Of a stretch of DNA of 64,000 bases, positions 35,275 to 46,149 are shown in pieces. The notes below the pieces were generated by a model, which saw only the letters and a list, made by a program, of their open reading frames with translations, was not told the DNA's origin and did no database searches. The number at the start of each line of letters is the position of its first letter. The first letter of the stretch is position 1. The position numbers and the translations under genes are program-made. Source of the DNA: Saposhnikovia divaricata (taxonomy: Eukaryota > Streptophyta > Magnoliopsida > Apiales > Apiaceae); NCBI GenBank assembly GCA_036435485.1, contig CM071599.1:208109178-208173177 (forward strand), given 5' to 3'.

Positions 35275-35985
35275 TTGTGGAGCATCATCCTATGATGCTA
35301 GAAATTCCACCCATATATACCTTGTAAAATCATCAACCATCACCAAAGTATACTTCTTTCTTGCTAGTGACATAATATTGACAGGTCCAAACAAATCCAT
35401 GTGAATTAGTTGTAGGGGCTTGGTGATTTATGTCACTGTCTTTGACTTGTGGCTTGACATTTTCATCTTTCCTTTCTGACAAGCCTCACACATTCCTTCT
35501 TGAGAGAATTCAAGTGTGGGCATGCCTCTCACTAACTCTCTTTTGACTAAAGAGTTAATGGCCTTGAAGTTTAAGTGTGATAACTTCTTATGCCACAACC
35601 AACAATCTTCATTTGATGCCTTTGTGTAAAAGTAACAAATTTTGTCCTTGTTTGCAGAATCAATATTGGCTACAAACTAGCTTCCTTTCCTCACTCCAGT
35701 CAGAGCAGGTTCACCATTCTTCTTGTGAGTGATCAAACATTCATCTTTATTAAAATTCACTTTGAATCCCGTGTCACTAAATTGACCAACACTCAGAAGA
35801 TTATGCTTGAGCCCTCTGACTAGTGCTACATCTTCAATGATGACATTACCAACTTTCAACTTGCCATATCCCAATGTGTTACCAATGCTGTCATCTCCAA
35901 AAGTAACCATAGGGCCAGCATTTTCTTTATACTGTGATAGCAGGGCCATATCACCAGTCATATGGTTTGAGCATTTACTATCCTA
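35275..35985 (-). pseudogene. Protease, GAG-pre-integrase and integrase zinc region, element B
   Basis: Protease site reads D-S-K-C-S-N-H-M-T-G, where D-S-G is expected, with a TAG directly before it. Then come LGYGKLKVGNVIIEDVALVR and GLKHNLLSVGQF, a stop after GVRKGS, WHKKLSHLNFKAINSLVKRE and CEACQKGK. In-frame stops (TAA near 35430, TAG near 35291) interrupt integrase before HMDLFGP and after it. The region is inactive. Confidence 0.8.
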
Positions 35986-36004
35986 CACCCAAATGACTTT
36001 CTTT

Positions 36005-37297
36005 TCATTTTCTTTGCCCTGCAAACACAAATGTATTACTTCTTCTTTGGTATTCAAACAAGTTTGGGTCCACCTGGCTTAGAAACATTTTTATCATAAA
36101 CAGCATGCTTATCAACTTTCTTAGGACTAGTCTTCTTATTACAGCTAGGAGTCTTAGAACTTGAATTCTCAGACTTAGGTGATAGAGGTACCTTCCTAAC
36201 TTTAGGAGAACTTGAAGACTTTGACCTTGTGTAGTGTGTGTGTGAATTGTGACTGATACAAGCATCAATAAATTGTCTTCTCAAATTGAAACAGCTAGTC
36301 ATAACATTCATATTGCATGGCATACAATCAATTTTATCATAGAATGGAAAGTCTCTATGTCTTAAAGGCATAGAGCAATCATATAAAGGTTTAGGCACAC
36401 TATCAACAGGTTTCTTGCAAGCATAAGTTAAGTGATGGGTGCTGAAGCAGTTCTAACATGTTTTCCTAGGAGCATTAGGCACATGAGCATAATTATTATC
36501 CTTGTTAATCCCTTTTTTGCCATTTCTGTTTTGTTTCCTTTTAGCCACATTTTTCACAGACTCAATCTTCACAGACTTATCCTTTTTTGCTGATTCAAAC
36601 TTAACAGATTTTTCAGGTTTGGATCTCACTCCAATAGGCTTCTTGGTTTTCAGTTTGACACTGTCACTTTTAGAGGGTGCTGGTTGTTCATTTTATTGTG
36701 CTTCATTTTCATCAACCAACATTTTCTTGATGAGTAAGGCATCCTCATCAATTTCAAATGTTGATTCTTTAAAGATAGGTGCCTTAGCATTTTTAAAATA
36801 TGAGGCACATTCTCATGAACAACCTTGTCATCATCAATAACTACATAGCCTTTCCTCTTTTTCAGAGTGTCATAGTAAAAACCAATAGCGGCCTTTGCAT
36901 TTTCTTTATGTTTCTCATGATAGGATTGCAACAGACTGGAAGAGTTCTTAAAGGTTTTAAGTTTAAATTCATTTTCTTCTATCCGATCCCTAAGAGCTTT
37001 CTCAGTCTGACTAGCACATAGAACCTTATTCTCTAGATATACAACTTCTTTCTTAAGTTTTTCTACTTGCATAACAGTTAGCTCTAATTCCTCATTCCTT
37101 TTGTTTAACACTTCGTTTCTAGCAGACAATTTCACAATTTTTTCATTAGCAGCAGTCATACTACTATGAATATTAAACATCTCAACAGATAATTGTTCAA
37201 CAATATCTTTGTATTCAGAAACAGACATATCTATGGAAGTGAGAGATGGTACCTGAGAGTCTGGTGAGGATGGTTCTTCCTTAGAATTTGCCATCAA
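36005..37297 (-). pseudogene. Gag C-terminal coiled coil and second knuckle, element B
   Basis: 37297-36650 encodes a Glu/Lys/Asn-rich probable coiled coil (NKRNEELELTVMQVEKLKKE). A second knuckle follows with a stop at its second residue (C-stop-N-C; element C has CQNCFSNNHLTHAC). Then come a conserved Cys-rich patch (DCMPCNMNVMTSCFNLRRQF), and Ser/Lys-rich sequence. It ends in stops before TTTGCAGGGCAAAGAAAATG, which leads to protease. Confidence 0.75.
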
Positions 37298-37464
37298 GGC
37301 ATATTTGCAAAACTCTTGCTCTTCCTCATCACTGTAAGTCTCATCCCAACACTTCCCTTCAGCTATGTAGTAATGTAGGCCTTGCCTGATGTTTGCTTCC
37401 TAAGAATGGCCTCATATTTAGCTTCAAGCTCAAGAAACTCTTTGTCCTTCTTCTTAGGCTTCTT

Positions 37465-38008
37465 TCATTCACTAGCAAAATTCCCTAGGTCATTACATCT
37501 ATAACATCTGACAGATGACCAATGCTTCACAGATGCTTTACTCTTGTTTAATGAATGATTCTGAGGTCTAGGTTTGTAGGGTTGCTTTCTCTTGAATATG
37601 ATATTTGGAAATTTTCTAGCCATGAAAGCAAATAATGTGTTTTCCATGACATCTAATTCTTCAAGAGTATATAACTCATCTTCTTCCTTCTCCTCCTCAA
37701 CAGTTTCAGCCACCTCTACATCAGGTTCTTCATCCACTATCTCCTTAATTTTCAACTGGCTTGTAGAAGCTTCAAGATCCTGAATAGATTTGTTCACAAT
37801 CAAGGCACATGATGTATTTACTATCTTGCCTTGGTTGGCTTGTATAGCCCTCTTCTGCAATAGCTCAAGCTCATGTGTCTTTAACACACTATAAAACACA
37901 TCATAAGTGATTTTGTTCAAATCTCTTTCTCTGAGAGAAGTGACCCTTTGCTCTAGGTGGTTGGGTGAAGAGAGTAGAAACTTTATGTTTAGCTCCATGG
38001 TGCTGTAG
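37465..38008 (-). pseudogene. Gag middle part with first knuckle, element B
   Basis: Carries MELNIKFLLSSPNHLEQRVT, the YSVLKTHELELLQKRAIQAN helix, an acidic stretch and the knuckle CYRCNDLGNFASE, in which His is replaced by Asn and the last Cys is lost to a stop. Upstream, about 100 residues present in element C are missing, replaced by the insertion at 38009-39070. Confidence 0.8.
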
Positions 38009-39070
38009 TGATAAGTGGATTTTATATCCACTTGGAGCGTTCCATATCGGCTTAAATTGATTGTCTTGGACTCAAGTTTGTGGTGGTTTTGATGTGTTTT
38101 GCTTAGTTGTGCAGAATTACGAGAATGTTGACTAAGGTGGATGCTTCTATAATTTTTGGGGAATTAATTGATTAAAATTCGAATTTCTGAGAAGGGTTGC
38201 GCAGTCTACACTGTTGTGGCCATATCTTGAGTTCTAGAAGTCCGTTTGAGGCCCGTAAGCAGTTCACGCGAAGATAACGAGATTCTCTATCATTCTAAGG
38301 TAGTCTAGAGGTCCAATTACGTTGGGAACGTTCCAGAAAATCTGAAGAAAAGTCAGCCACGAATTTTCCTTAAAAACAGAATCAATTTAGGAAACGTATC
38401 TTGCAGAAATTCTATTATAATTATGTTTTTGTATTTTCTTACTGGGGAAGACTTTTAGAGCCTATTTAAACACATCATACCATTGTAATAGGAATAGACA
38501 TATTATTAGTTATTATTTTTGTATCATAGCTTAGATCTGCAAGGGAGAAAAGAAGAGAAGGATTCAACGCTCGTGACAAGCAACGGATCTAGATCTGCTT
38601 CATCTTTTGTGTTATTCTGGATTCTAGATTTGTTTTCTTAACTCTTTGTTTATTAATATAATTACTTCTTTTATTCATATCTCGTTTTATAACATGTTTT
38701 CATCAGATCCCATGACGATGAACGGTTCAATTATGAGCTAATCGTTGTCATGGGATTCTAACGGAGTTATCTATGTAGCTTAGTAGTTTGTATGCCTTAA
38801 AGATTTATGTGTGGTGAATTCTTGATATCCTCGTATGGTTGTGTTTCATGTATTTAGATGCGTCGCAAACAACTAATTTGTTAATCTCTTGTGAAGTGAA
38901 AGTTGATCTTGAGATTTAGAACTTGCCATGCTAGCATAGGTTCATGATTGTTTATCAACATGATTCGTAGTATGAGATGAGAATACTTATATTGCCCTGT
39001 GTGATCTTTATGGATAACTTGTTCTTCAACCGTTATGTTTTCAAATTCTATAGACATATAGGGTCTAAGC
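38009..39070 (+). mobile_element. LTR-like insertion in gag of element B, unclassified
   Basis: Begins (G)TGATAAGTGGATTTTATATCCACTT with a perfect AAGTGGAT/ATCCACTT hairpin, and carries a TATA-like GCCTATTTAAACAC near 38460, followed by a transcript-leader-like stretch. There is no ORF. Size, TG start and promoter-like core suggest a solo LTR, but I could not find a clean CA end or a target duplication, and gag sequence is missing on its right side. Confidence 0.4.
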
Positions 39071-39092
39071 ATAATTGGTGTCTATTCATCTT

Positions 39093-39389
39093 CTATATCT
39101 TTTGTGGATGTATGGGTAGTTTGGCAACATAGGATCTTGGGATCTTCTCTTTTTCAGTTTCTGTCCCTTTTAATGGGTCTTCGGCAACATAGGATCTTGG
39201 GATGGTCACTGTTCCAACAGTCTTCTCAACAATCTCTTGTTGTGGAACAAATGGGCCATTCTTGAGAATATCTGGGAATAGAGGGTTAGCAGCTTTGATG
39301 AACAACATCATCTTGAGTTTCCATAGGTTGTAGTTATCTTTATCAAACCTTGGGACCTTCACTGTTCCTGTTGTCTTTGGTGTATTCAT
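39093..39389 (-). pseudogene. Gag N-terminus, element B
   Basis: Starts MNTPKTTGTVKVPRFDKDNY 31 bases from the PBS and matches the start of gag in element C. After TETEKEK it jumps back to a repeat of IPRSYVA, because 21 bases (39123-39143) repeat 39183-39203, then ends in a stop. Confidence 0.8.
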
Positions 39390-39419
39390 GATGATCTTTT
39401 TCTATTTTGTTTAACATCT

Positions 39420-39431
39420 GCTCTGATACCA
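39420..39431 (-). other. Primer binding site of element B
   Basis: TGGTATCAGAGC on the minus strand, exact complement of initiator tRNA-Met 3' end, two bases from the LTR. Confidence 0.9.
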
Positions 39432-39433
39432 CT

Positions 39434-40675
39434 TGTTGAGTATGAAATACACACAAGGAAAATACAGGGGGTGAATGTATTTTCCAAACTTTTCTTTGTT
39501 TAGCTTTAAGAACAGTTTGTTTGAATGTTTGAATCTGTGTATAGCTGAGTGTGTGTTTTGTGTTTAACAGATTATATGTGCGGAAATAAAACATAAGTAC
39601 TCACTTTAATCTATTATTGTATTAGATCGAAGGTTTTGCTACAATTTGGGAATACAAATGTTAGTATTCTTAGCCTCGTTTCTGAGAGAAATATTATCTG
39701 TGAAGTTGTAATGAAAAACTTAATCTACTAAAGAAGTGAGGTTGTACACTTATAGAACATGTGTACAGCCAACTTACTACAAATGTAGTGACAGACAAAT
39801 ACAATTTCTAACTTGTCTATCCCTATTTAGTACACGTCTGGGTAGTTTGTAATTTGACCATCTCTTTAACCTGTTCAGATCCACTACTTTAGCAGCTTGT
39901 CTCCTTTAACATCTCTCTAAACTTCTTTGTAGACTTTCCATGTACACTTTACAGTACAGTGGTCCTATAAGTGTGTTGGCTTGTTGTAGGTTTATGCCTT
40001 GTACATCTTCAGTAGTTTGTCTTCAAGAATCCATTCGAGAAATGACTAAGTACTTGATTCGAGAACTAGGATTGAATAGTTAGATAACTCTGAGTTCTCG
40101 AACAAGCTCTTCTTGTAATATCGAATCACTTCTCGAATGAATCTTTTCTTCGGGAATCCTTAACTTATCTAATAGAGCCTTTCTACTTATCGAAACCTTG
40201 AGATGTCGAATTAGCTTCCTGAAGCCTTGAGAAATCGAATGTAACTTTGACTTGTTGACCCTTTGAGAACTCGAATGATACTTTGACTTTTCAACTTCTT
40301 GGGTTCTTGAATATGGTATTAGACATGTCGAATCCTTGACTTCTCGAAACCTTGACTTCTTGAATAGACCAAAATACTTCTCGAATTAGTACTTTGGCAA
40401 ATCTTCAATCTTCAAATTTCCAACTGTGTTTATTACTACAGTCTTGTTCTCCAAGCTTGAGGCATGATCTCTGGATCTTCTTTCAAGCATTATTTCATGA
40501 CTTAATTTATACAGTTACTCGTCCAGTAATTCGATGCCTATTACAAGTACTAGTACAGAAAGAAACTCTACAAGTAGAGGGTTTCCCAGTTAAGGAATCA
40601 TGTAAGTAATGAAAAGTGTTACAAACAAATAGGCTTGTTATTAGATATTATACATGCATGCCTCTATGACTAAAA
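39434..40675 (-). repeat. 5' LTR of copia element B
   Basis: Plus text starts TGTTGAGTATG and ends GCCTCTATGACTAAAA, where TAACA is expected, so the outer terminal base pair has mutated. It is 1242 bp. The family matches LTR C (42512-43805) in inverse orientation. TCGAA/TTCGA words crowd 40030-40390. Confidence 0.85.
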
Positions 40676-41409
40676 AATATAATTTACAAAATAAAAATAT
40701 TAATATATCCATGCTTTTTTGGCCATATGTATACATATTTTTAGCGAAAAAATATTTGTTGTGTAATATTTTGTGCATCTATTTATATTTGCGCAAACAT
40801 TTCTCTAATATGATTAGATTTGCAAGAAAATTGTTAAAATTAGATTTTAAGGCACTTGAATAAATAAATTTAATAACTTGGTAGAGATTAAAACAAAATA
40901 AATTGTATGGGGTGTTTGCACATATTGATAATGAATTTTATATTTTAACAAAATTGAGTGTCTAGCATAGTGGTTGAGAATGTCATTTCTAAGTCAAAGG
41001 TCATGAGTTCAATTCCTAACATCCACTCATTATTTTTCTTAACTAAAATTATAATGGCATTTTGGTAATTACATAATAAATAAGGATATATTGGTAATTT
41101 TACAAACATTTTTTTTTGGCATTTTTCGCCATTGTGTTACCATTTAATATATAATACTCCCTCTGTCCCTCTCATTTCATTACAATTTTTTTCACTAGTT
41201 GGCACGCATTTTAAGGTGTATATAAATTATAGTTTCATAACTTATTTTTAAAATTTTCGTTTTTTGAATTAAAATTTAAAAATTAAATTTTTATTCAGAA
41301 GAAAAAAATTAAAATAATTTATGAAACTATACTTATATGAATCTTAAAATACGTGTCAAATCTTTTATACAAAATTTAAAAAACTTGATGGGACAGGGGG
41401 AGTAATAGA
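40676..41409 (-). mobile_element. Helitron remnant with nested Stowaway
   Basis: The right end, once the Stowaway is ignored, reads TTACCATTTAATATATAATAGA before T. This is like the 5' end of the Helitron at 9687. The tRNA-like boxes TAGCATAGTGGT (40963) and GAGTTCAATTCC (41005) sit about 145 bases from the end, as in that element (155). No hairpin 3' end is visible; the left limit is set by the LTR and is arbitrary. Confidence 0.45.
41157..41402. mobile_element. Stowaway MITE, 246 bp
   Basis: Begins CTCCCTCTGTCCCTCTCATT and ends GATGGGACAGGGGGAG, the Tc1/mariner Stowaway terminal repeat, between TA (41155-41156) and TA (41403-41404). The interior is an AT-rich palindrome without ORF. Confidence 0.93.
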
Positions 41410-41506
41410 TTTCTGAAGCCAAGATCTTTATGTCTCTATCCAACAAAAGCACTAAATTGCAAAATATTTACAAATACTATTCGATAAATCCACTAGAGGG
41501 TACTCA

Positions 41507-41811
41507 GAGCATCTCCAAGGAGATAGACCTCTTAGCTATATTATCTAAGTGGCATTTATGTGGCACCTTTTAGATAATATTTATAAATTGAGATACCCCA
41601 ACCTTCTTTACCCTTAGCAAAAAATATAGATAATCATATTTGGTCTTCTATATTTGTTGAACTCATAAACCTCTTATGTATAATTTTACATAATTATAAT
41701 TATAGATAATCCCATTGGAGTACATATACCTCCTCTTAGCTAAAATTTTACATATTCAATATAGATAATCATTTTAGCTAACAATTTTACATTTCACCTT
41801 TGGAGATGCTT
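41507..41811. mobile_element. MITE with GAGCATCTCC ends
   Basis: Terminal repeat GAGCATCTCCAAGG against CCTTTGGAGATGCTT. ATAGATAAT words recur inside. No target duplication could be seen, so the superfamily is open. Confidence 0.6.
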
Positions 41812-42511
41812 ATATACAATGATGGCATGTAAATATTATTTTTAAAAATGTGTGCAAAAGTAAGATGAAAATTAAACAGTACAAAGATCCATGTATAACA
41901 TGGTTGCTTTTAATATTGTACAACTTCTATCAATCACCATGTGGTGGTGCTTATAGTCGAGATATAAGCGGTTCTTGTATGTTGATAGATAAACGACAAT
42001 TTAGACAAAGGTACGTTGGTACTTGAATTTTACGAATATGTTAATTGATAAAGTGAAACAATGTGCAATAACATATATCCACCTCCTGAAAGGACCAGGC
42101 ATGTGTGATGCTTCCTGAAATAGATGCATTCTTATATGTCCTTGGCCTGTTGGCCATAACACATATCCTTAAACTGTTGTACAAAACCATAAAATGAGTT
42201 ATATAAATGAGTTATATCATACCTTTGATCTAATTTTTTCTGATGTGTGCAATGTCGTAACTATTTACAACATATGTTTATTATGAAAATATTTATAGAA
42301 CATTAAAGTATGGGCTAGCAATACAACTTATATATTAACTTCACATAAATACAAGTTCTAACCTGACACCTTAATTATTCACAAGTTCTAATTGAACATT
42401 CTAACACGCCATTGGGTGATGTGTAATGAATAATGTTATAGCCAAAATTTGATTTGGGTATTTTTGAGGTGGATTTGGGTCAGTCAAGGGTTCAATTTGG
42501 GGATTTATTGG
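41812..42511. other. Intergenic DNA, nothing recognised
   Basis: AT-rich; no ORF, RNA or repeat I can support before the LTR of element C. Confidence 0.4.
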
Positions 42512-43805
42512 TGTTAGTCACAGAGGCATGCCTGAATACATCTAATAACAAGCCTAAGTATGTGTAATGCTATGCATTACCTACATGACCTCTTAACTGA
42601 GGGAACCTCTAGTTATAGAGTTTCTATTTTTTCTGTACTTGTAATAGGCATCAAATTCTAGTTGTGTTACTGTACTTATAAAGTCAAGAATAATGCTTGA
42701 AAGAAGTTCCAAGGTTCATGCCTCAAGCAAGGAGATAAAGACTGCCAAATAATCACAGTTGAGATTTGAATAAATGAAGAATTTGCCTAAGTACCAATTC
42801 GAGAAGTACATTTGTCTATTCGAGAAGTCTAGCATTCGAGAAGTCAGAGATTCGATATCTCAGAAGACACTATTCGATATCTCTGAATACACTGTTCGAT
42901 ATCTCATTCGATATCTCAGAGATTCGATATGTCTATTACTCTATTCGAGAACTCATGGAGTCAACAAGTCAAAGCATCATTCGAGTTCTCTAAGAGTCAA
43001 CAAGTCAATGATCTATTCGATATCTCAAGGACTAAAGAAGCTATTCGACATCTCAGGGATTCGATATGTCAAAATGCTCTATTCGATATCTCAAGGAGTC
43101 CCAGAGAAAAGAGATATTCGAGAAGTAATTCGATATGTCAATATAACACTATTCGAGAACTCAGAGTTATCGATTAAGTCAATTCGAGTTCTCGAATTAA
43201 TCACTTAGCCACTTCTCGAATACATTCTTGGAGACAAAATACTGAAGAATTGTACAAGTCAGAAACCTGCAACAAGCCAAGATGCTTTATTTGACTATGT
43301 ACTATAAAGCAGATTGGAAAGCCTACAAAGAAGCTTGGAGAGATAAGACAAAGGGACAAGGAGCTAAAGAAGTGGATCTGAACAGGCTTTGCAAAGTCAA
43401 ATCTGTAGCCGTTTGGACTCTTACTCAAATAAGATAGACAGACTGGAAAGTATTTTGTTTACCTACCTTATTTGTAGTAAGAAGGTGTATCCATGTCTAT
43501 AAGGATACAGCCTCACTTCCTTAGCTAGTGGGTGATAAGTTTTTCAAGATACATCACAAGAAATATCTCTCTAAGAAAAATGAAGCTGAGAATACTATCA
43601 TTTGTATTCACAGATTGTAGCAAAATCTTTATCTAATAAAATATTAGATTAAAGTGATATTGTGTTGTGTTTGTCTTTGTTATCTGTTCTTACATATTTT
43701 ACACATTCAACACATATCTTGCTGCAAAGATTCAAGAACAAAGAAAAGTTCAAGAATCCATTCACCCCCCCTCTGTATTCTTTTATCGTATTCAATACTC
43801 AACAA
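42512..43805 (+). repeat. 5' LTR of copia element C
   Basis: TGTTAGTCACAG to TACTCAACA, 1294 bp, followed by AG and the PBS. Contains the TTCGA array at 42797-43200. Confidence 0.93.
42797..43200 (+). repeat. ATTCGAGAAGTC / ATTCGATATCTC array in LTR C
   Basis: I count 18 TTCGA words in about 400 bases in two alternating types, ATTCGAGAA(G/C)TC and ATTCGATATCTC, many of them part of short palindromes. Chance would give less than one. Possibly transcription-factor or host-methylation targets; function unknown. Confidence 0.9.
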
Positions 43806-43807
43806 GT

Positions 43808-43819
43808 GGTATCAGAGCA
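43808..43819 (+). other. Primer binding site of element C
   Basis: TGGTATCAGAGC, exact initiator tRNA-Met complement. Confidence 0.95.
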
Positions 43820-43847
43820 GGCTGTTTAATCTAAACAGAAAAAGATC

Positions 43848-46149
43848 ATGAGTTCGAATACACCAAAGACTACAGGTACGGTGAAGGTCCCTAAGTTCGA
43901 CAAAGAGAATTACAATCTCTGGAAAATAAAAATGATGTTGTTCATCAAAGCTGCCAATCCTCTCTACCCTGACATCCTCAAGAATGGTCCATTTGTACCA
44001 CTACAAGAAATTGCTGAATCTACAGTGGGCACAATAGTCATTCCTAGATCATATGTTGCAAAAGAGCCATCCAAATGGACGGACTCAGAGAAGGAAAAGG
44101 TTGCCCAAGACAGTCATCTCATGTTGCTGATCATAGACTCCATGGATATGTCGATGTTTGCTAATATAGCATCATGCACATCAGCCAAGGACATGTGGAA
44201 CCACATCGAGGTGTTATGTGAAGGGACAGAGGAGGTAAGAGAAAATAGGAAACAGATACTGGTCACACAGTATGAAGCTTTCATGGCACAGTCCAAAGAA
44301 AGTATTACTGATATGTTTGAGAGATTTCACAAGCTGGTGACTGAGCTTCAAATGAATGGGAAGGTTTACAACACTAAGGAATTAAACATGAAGTTTCTAC
44401 TATCTGCACCAAACCATCTAGAGCAAAGGGTCATATCTCTAAGAGAAAGAGATTTGAACAAAGTTACATATGATGTGCTCTATGGGGTTTTAAAAACTCA
44501 TGAGCTTGAGTTGCTTCAGAAGAGGGCTATCCAAGCCAACCAAGGCAGAATGATAAACACATCCTGTGCCTTGATTGTCAATAAATCCGTTCAAGACCTG
44601 GAGGCATCTACAAGTCAACTGAGAATAGAAGAGATAGTAGATGATGAAGAGACTGAAGAAGAAGTGACTGAACCCGTTGATGAAAAGGAAGAAGATGAGT
44701 TCTATACTCTTGAAGAGTTGGATGCCATGGAAAACACTTCATATGCTTTTATGGCTAGAAAATTCCCAAACATCAGATTTAAGAGGAATCAGCCCTTCAA
44801 GTCTAGATCTCAAAATCATTCATTCAACAAGAGCAAGGCACCTGTGAAAGCAAACAAAAACAAATTCAAAACCAGCTATGTGGATAGGTCATCTGTGAGA
44901 TTTTATAGATGCAATGACCTAGGGCATTTTGCCAGTGAATGCAAGAAGCCTAAGAAGAAGGATAATGAGTTTCTTGAGCTTGAAGCTAAGTATGAGGCTC
45001 TGCTAAAGAAGCATGCACCAGGTAAGGCCTACATAGCTGAAGGGAAGTGTTGGGATGATTCTGATAGTGATGGAGAAGAACAAGAATTCTGCAACTATGC
45101 CTTGATGGCCAACTCCAAGGAAGAACCATCTGAATCATACTCTTAGGTACCATCCCTCACTACTATAGACATGTCTGTTTCTGAATACAAATCTATGGTT
45201 GAACAACTATCTGTTGAGATGTTTAATATTCATACTAGTATGACTGCTGCTAATGAAGAGATTGCTAAACTATCTACTAGGAATGAACTGTTAAACAAAA
45301 GAAATGAGGAACTAGAACTAACTGCTATGCAAATAGAAAACCTTAAACAAGAAATCGAATATCTAAAGAATAAGGTTCTATGTGCTAGTCAAGTTGAGAA
45401 AGCTCTTAGGGATGAACTAGCTGAAAATGAATTTAAATTGAAAACATTCAAGAATTCCTCTAGTCTATTGCAGTCCTACCATGAGAAAAATCTAGCTAGA
45501 CCTAAGGCTGCTATTGGACTTGATTATGACACTCTCAAGCAGAGGAAAGGCTATGCAGTCATTGAAGATGACATTGTTGTTCAAGAGGAAGTGCCTCAAG
45601 TTTTGAAAAAGGCTGAGACCCCAATATTTAAAACACCAACACTTGAGATTGATGAGGATGCCTTACTCATTAAGCAACTGTTGGATGATGAAGATAAGGC
45701 ACAATCAAATGAACAACAAGCATCCTCTAAGAGTGAGAATGTCAAAACCAAAGCCAAGGAGTCAGTAGGAGGTAGACCTAGACTTGAGAAATTTGTGAAG
45801 TTTGTTTCAGCTGGGAATAATGAGTTTGAGAAGAAAGTGGCTAAAAAGAAACAAAACAGGAATGGCAAAATAGGGATTAACAAGGACAACAATTATGCTT
45901 ATGTGCCAAATGCCCCTAGGAAAGTTTGTCAAAATTGTTTTAGCAATAATCATTTAACTCATGCATGCAAGAAACCATCTGGTAATGTTGCTAAACCATT
46001 CTATGATTGCTCTGTGCCTTTAAGACATAGAGACTCTCCTTTATGTGATAAATTTGATTGTATGCCATGTAACATGAATGTAATGACTAGTTGCTTTAAT
46101 TTGAGAAGACAATTCATGGAAGGTTGCATCAGTCACAATGTTCACACAC
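43848..46149 (+). pseudogene. Copia gag, element C, one nonsense codon and truncated
   Basis: Opens MSSNTPKTTGTVKVPKFD 28 bases after the PBS. The UBN2-type domain (NYNLWKIKMMLFIKAANPLY, ENRKQILVTQYEAF, LKTHELELLQKRAIQ) covers residues 15-240. An acidic linker and a knuckle near residue 350 follow; the knuckle reads FYRCNDLGHFASEC, where the first Cys has become Phe. A TAG at 45144-45146 (CAG in B's equivalent) breaks it; the same frame continues through a coiled coil (ELLNKRNEELELTAMQIENL), a second knuckle CQNCFSNNHLTHAC and the DCMPCNMNVMTSC patch to the G2 insertion. Confidence 0.9.

Larger units (their letters stand above)
15321..40675 (-). mobile_element. Large Ty1/copia element B with third ORF, split by nested insertions
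   Basis: One minus-strand element bounded by two copies of the same LTR family. Order: 5' LTR 40675-39434, PBS 39431-39420, gag 39389-36005, protease to RNase H 35985-32433, third ORF 31610-28354 and 17166-16343, PPT 16197-16184, 3' LTR 16183-15321. Gypsy element G1 (17167-28353) sits inside the third ORF with near-identical five-base flanks, and the coding frame resumes across it. A PIF-type MITE (33487-33834) and a 1.06-kb insertion (about 38009-39070) are also nested. Without these it would be near 12.7 kb, very long for copia, as in Sireviruses. The LTRs differ by roughly 8% in a 245-base comparison by eye, so it is old. Confidence 0.85.
42512..46149 (+). mobile_element. Ty1/copia element C, 5' part, cut by G2
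   Basis: Same family as B but in plus orientation: LTR, PBS, gag. It is interrupted at 46149 within gag by G2; the five bases before the break are CACAC. The rest (pol, 3' LTR) must lie beyond the right edge if still present. Confidence 0.9.
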
